From Candidatus Heimdallarchaeota archaeon (lineage in GTDB: Archaea; Asgardarchaeota; Heimdallarchaeia; Heimdallarchaeales; Heimdallarchaeaceae): a stretch of DNA of 7,172 bases. The DNA lies in NCBI GenBank assembly GCA_023139025.1, contig JAGLOH010000108.1, positions 1 to 7,172 on the forward strand, written 5' to 3'. Below the pieces are notes generated by a model that made no database searches, had not been told where the DNA came from, and saw only the letters and a list, made by a program, of their open reading frames with translations. This document shows positions 6,322-7,172 of the stretch, one piece after another; the stretch's first letter is position 1, and each line of letters begins with the position of its first letter. Made by a program: the position numbers and the translations under genes.

Positions 6322-6429
6322 TGGTGGCCGGACCGTGAGTTTCAACATTTCAGAACGCATCTGAAACCTTTTGAACACGGGATGTCCTAGTCCCAAACCA
6401 GGGGCCATACCAAGCTAGACCATCCGGCC
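6322..6429 (-). tRNA. tRNA-Pro (anticodon TGG) with a T-loop intron
   Basis: Read on the minus strand, the cloverleaf is complete once a 31-nt intron is removed. The acceptor stem GGCCGGA (6429-6423) pairs perfectly with TCCGGCC (6332-6326). The anticodon stem CCTGG/CTAGG (with one G-U) encloses the loop TTTGGGA, giving anticodon TGG at 6395-6393, which reads CCA and probably other CCN codons. The variable region is ACATC. The T stem CCGTG (6380-6376) pairs perfectly with CACGG (6337-6333). The discriminator base is A (6325), with G35-G36 as expected for proline, and the 3' CCA is encoded (6324-6322). The D stem has a T-T mismatch at 13-22. Between the T-stem strands lie 38 nt instead of 7; splicing at the predicted sites restores the standard loop TTCAAAT. 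Mature length is 77 nt with CCA. A normal tRNA finder may miss or mis-score it because the intron is not in the anticodon loop. Confidence 0.93.
6339..6369 (-). other. tRNA-Pro intron, T loop between positions 59 and 60
   Basis: The 31-nt intron sits in a bulge-helix-bulge-like fold, the substrate of archaeal tRNA splicing endonuclease. The T stem is the outer helix. The exon TTCA (6375-6372) pairs with intronic TGAA (6344-6341) as the 4-bp central helix. The 3' bulge is ACT (6340-6338) and the 5' bulge AAA (6371-6369). Cutting each bulge between its second and third base joins A59 (6370) to T60 (6338) and yields TTCAAAT. Inside, TTTCAGA (6366-6360) pairs perfectly with TCTGAAA (6354-6348) around a TGCGT loop. 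The 5' side is slightly relaxed, since only G-T wobbles and one bulged G close the inner helix. Because of the A run, the exact phase rests on the fold. Confidence 0.85.
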
Positions 6430-6461
6430 AATAATTCTACAATATCTGCGTTTAACTCATC

Positions 6462-6477
6462 TAATTAAGCTTTTCGT
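6462..6477 (-). promoter_or_regulatory. Putative BRE/TATA promoter of tRNA-Pro
   Basis: On the minus strand, AACGAAAAGCTTAATT combines a BRE-like CGAAAA with a TATA-like CTTAATTA. It is centred about 36-38 nt before the tRNA 5' end, so transcription would start roughly 10 nt ahead of the mature end and RNase P would trim the leader. This 66-bp spacer after the peptidase gene holds nothing else I can identify. Confidence 0.4.
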
Positions 6478-6495
6478 TCTTGTTACACAACAAGC

Positions 6496-7172
6496 TCAAT
6501 CAAACATTGCTCTGTTTGCTAACATCAACAAAACATCTTCAGTTAACCAGTTGTTAACTTGTAACCAAAGTTTGTTAATCAGAAAATCTGCTTGAACTTG
6601 TTCAGGATTTGATGGCTTACTCATAACACTTGGAGAGAAAAATGTTCTGTCTCTGTCATGAGCACCAAAGTTGTGACTGATTTCGTGTTGAATAAGATTT
6701 TCAGCCCAATCTCCAACAATTGTTATCCAACTATAATCACCTAATTCTTCTGATTGGCCAAAATGAAAACATGCATTCATTTCATAATAAGCAAATCCAA
6801 AGTGTTCAGATGTTTGATTCGAATATGATGTTAAGAGATCAAAACCATGATTCTGGTTAGATCTACCTGTTACAACATTCCATTCAGTTTCTAATCCTAG
6901 CATCTCTCCTGCTGAAGCTAAAGCATCATCGTCAACAACTATCCAGCTAAGATTAGATGGGTGCCATTCGAGTTCTAGAATAGGTATTAGCTTGATTCCA
7001 AGTTCCTTTTGAAAGAAATATGATGTTGCTTCGATGGTTGTAAAGAGATCTGATCTTCCTATTTCGTCTCCAATAGTTTCCCAATTGTCATTAAGCATCA
7101 AAACATAAACACGATGTTCGTATTGTAGTATGGATAAATCATCTAGATAGACATTAGTATTATTATCGGCAT
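6496..7172 (-). CDS. Metzincin-like zinc metallopeptidase, C-terminal part
   Basis: The reading frame is open to the window edge, so the 224 visible residues are the C-terminal part; the start, any signal peptide and any propeptide lie outside. The TTG at 7101 is an internal leucine, because coding continues upstream of it (VYLDDLSILQYEHRVYV). HEISHNFGAHD at visible residues 162-172 is a zinc site of the metzincin type: H162 and H166 as ligands, E163 as catalytic base, G169 at the turn. SVMS with M183 follows at a suitable distance as the Met-turn, and a C-terminal helix (INKLWLQVNNWL) closes the domain. The motif is one residue shorter than the reprolysin HExxHxxGxxHD, leaving D172 at the third-ligand position, as in snapalysin-type HExxHxxGxxD. 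Such enzymes are mostly secreted or surface proteases; localisation cannot be judged here. Family confidence is good at clan level only. Confidence 0.8.
   Translation of the reverse strand, partial: ADNNTNVYLDDLSILQYEHRVYVLMLNDNWETIGDEIGRSDLFTTIEATSYFFQKELGIKLIPILELEWHPSNLSWIVVDDDALASAGEMLGLETEWNVVTGRSNQNHGFDLLTSYSNQTSEHFGFAYYEMNACFHFGQSEELGDYSWITIVGDWAENLIQHEISHNFGAHDRDRTFFSPSVMSKPSNPEQVQADFLINKLWLQVNNWLTEDVLLMLANRAMFD

Noticed and set aside
6322..6429. tRNA pseudogene with a disrupted T arm
   Set aside because: Both T-stem strands, the acceptor stem and CCA are intact, and the insertion forms a bulge-helix-bulge-like fold whose removal restores a standard T loop, so an intron explains it better.
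7099..7101. TTG as the start codon of the metallopeptidase
   Set aside because: The frame remains open for 23 more codons to the window edge with sensible protein sequence, and the metzincin domain needs more N-terminal sequence. The gene is cut by the window.

Overview
This window looks like an AT-rich archaeal chromosome segment (roughly one third G+C by eye, not computed). Three things point to archaea. There is an archaeal-type Spt5 (NGN plus one KOW domain). The proline tRNA carries an intron in a bulge-helix-bulge setting. Several genes have TATA-like boxes about 25 to 27 nt before a leaderless or nearly leaderless start. The mix of archaeal information genes with FadH-like, DegV and sterol-carrier-type (SCP2) lipid proteins would suit an Asgard archaeon or a similar mesophilic lineage, but that placement is inference.

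Layout, left to right. Spt5 (26-514, +) probably ends an operon that enters from the left. A metallo-beta-lactamase/beta-CASP-type nuclease (516-1559, -) meets it tail to tail with one base between the stops. Next is a 789-residue flavoenzyme (1647-4016, -): an Old Yellow Enzyme barrel, an Fe-S cluster, an FAD/NAD module and a C-terminal SCP2 domain. A 114-bp divergent promoter region separates it from a PLP-dependent enzyme of the ACC deaminase/D-cysteine desulfhydrase fold (4131-5213, +). A possible 35-codon ORF (5273-5380, +) comes next, then a DegV-family lipid-binding protein (5387-6253, -). A tRNA-Pro(TGG) (6322-6429, -) has a predicted 31-nt intron in its T loop. The 3' part of a metzincin-like zinc metallopeptidase (6496 to the window edge, -) closes the window. 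No intergenic stretch exceeds 300 bases, and I see no insertion sequence, CRISPR array or phage gene.

How the genes relate. Apart from Spt5 and its unseen upstream neighbours, they look like single-gene units with their own promoters rather than one pathway operon. The only loose theme is lipid or acyl handling (SCP2-tailed reductase, DegV). The strongest unusual features are the T-loop intron in tRNA-Pro, the reductase-SCP2 fusion, the one-residue-shortened metzincin zinc motif, and mirrored oligo-T tracts at the Spt5/nuclease junction.
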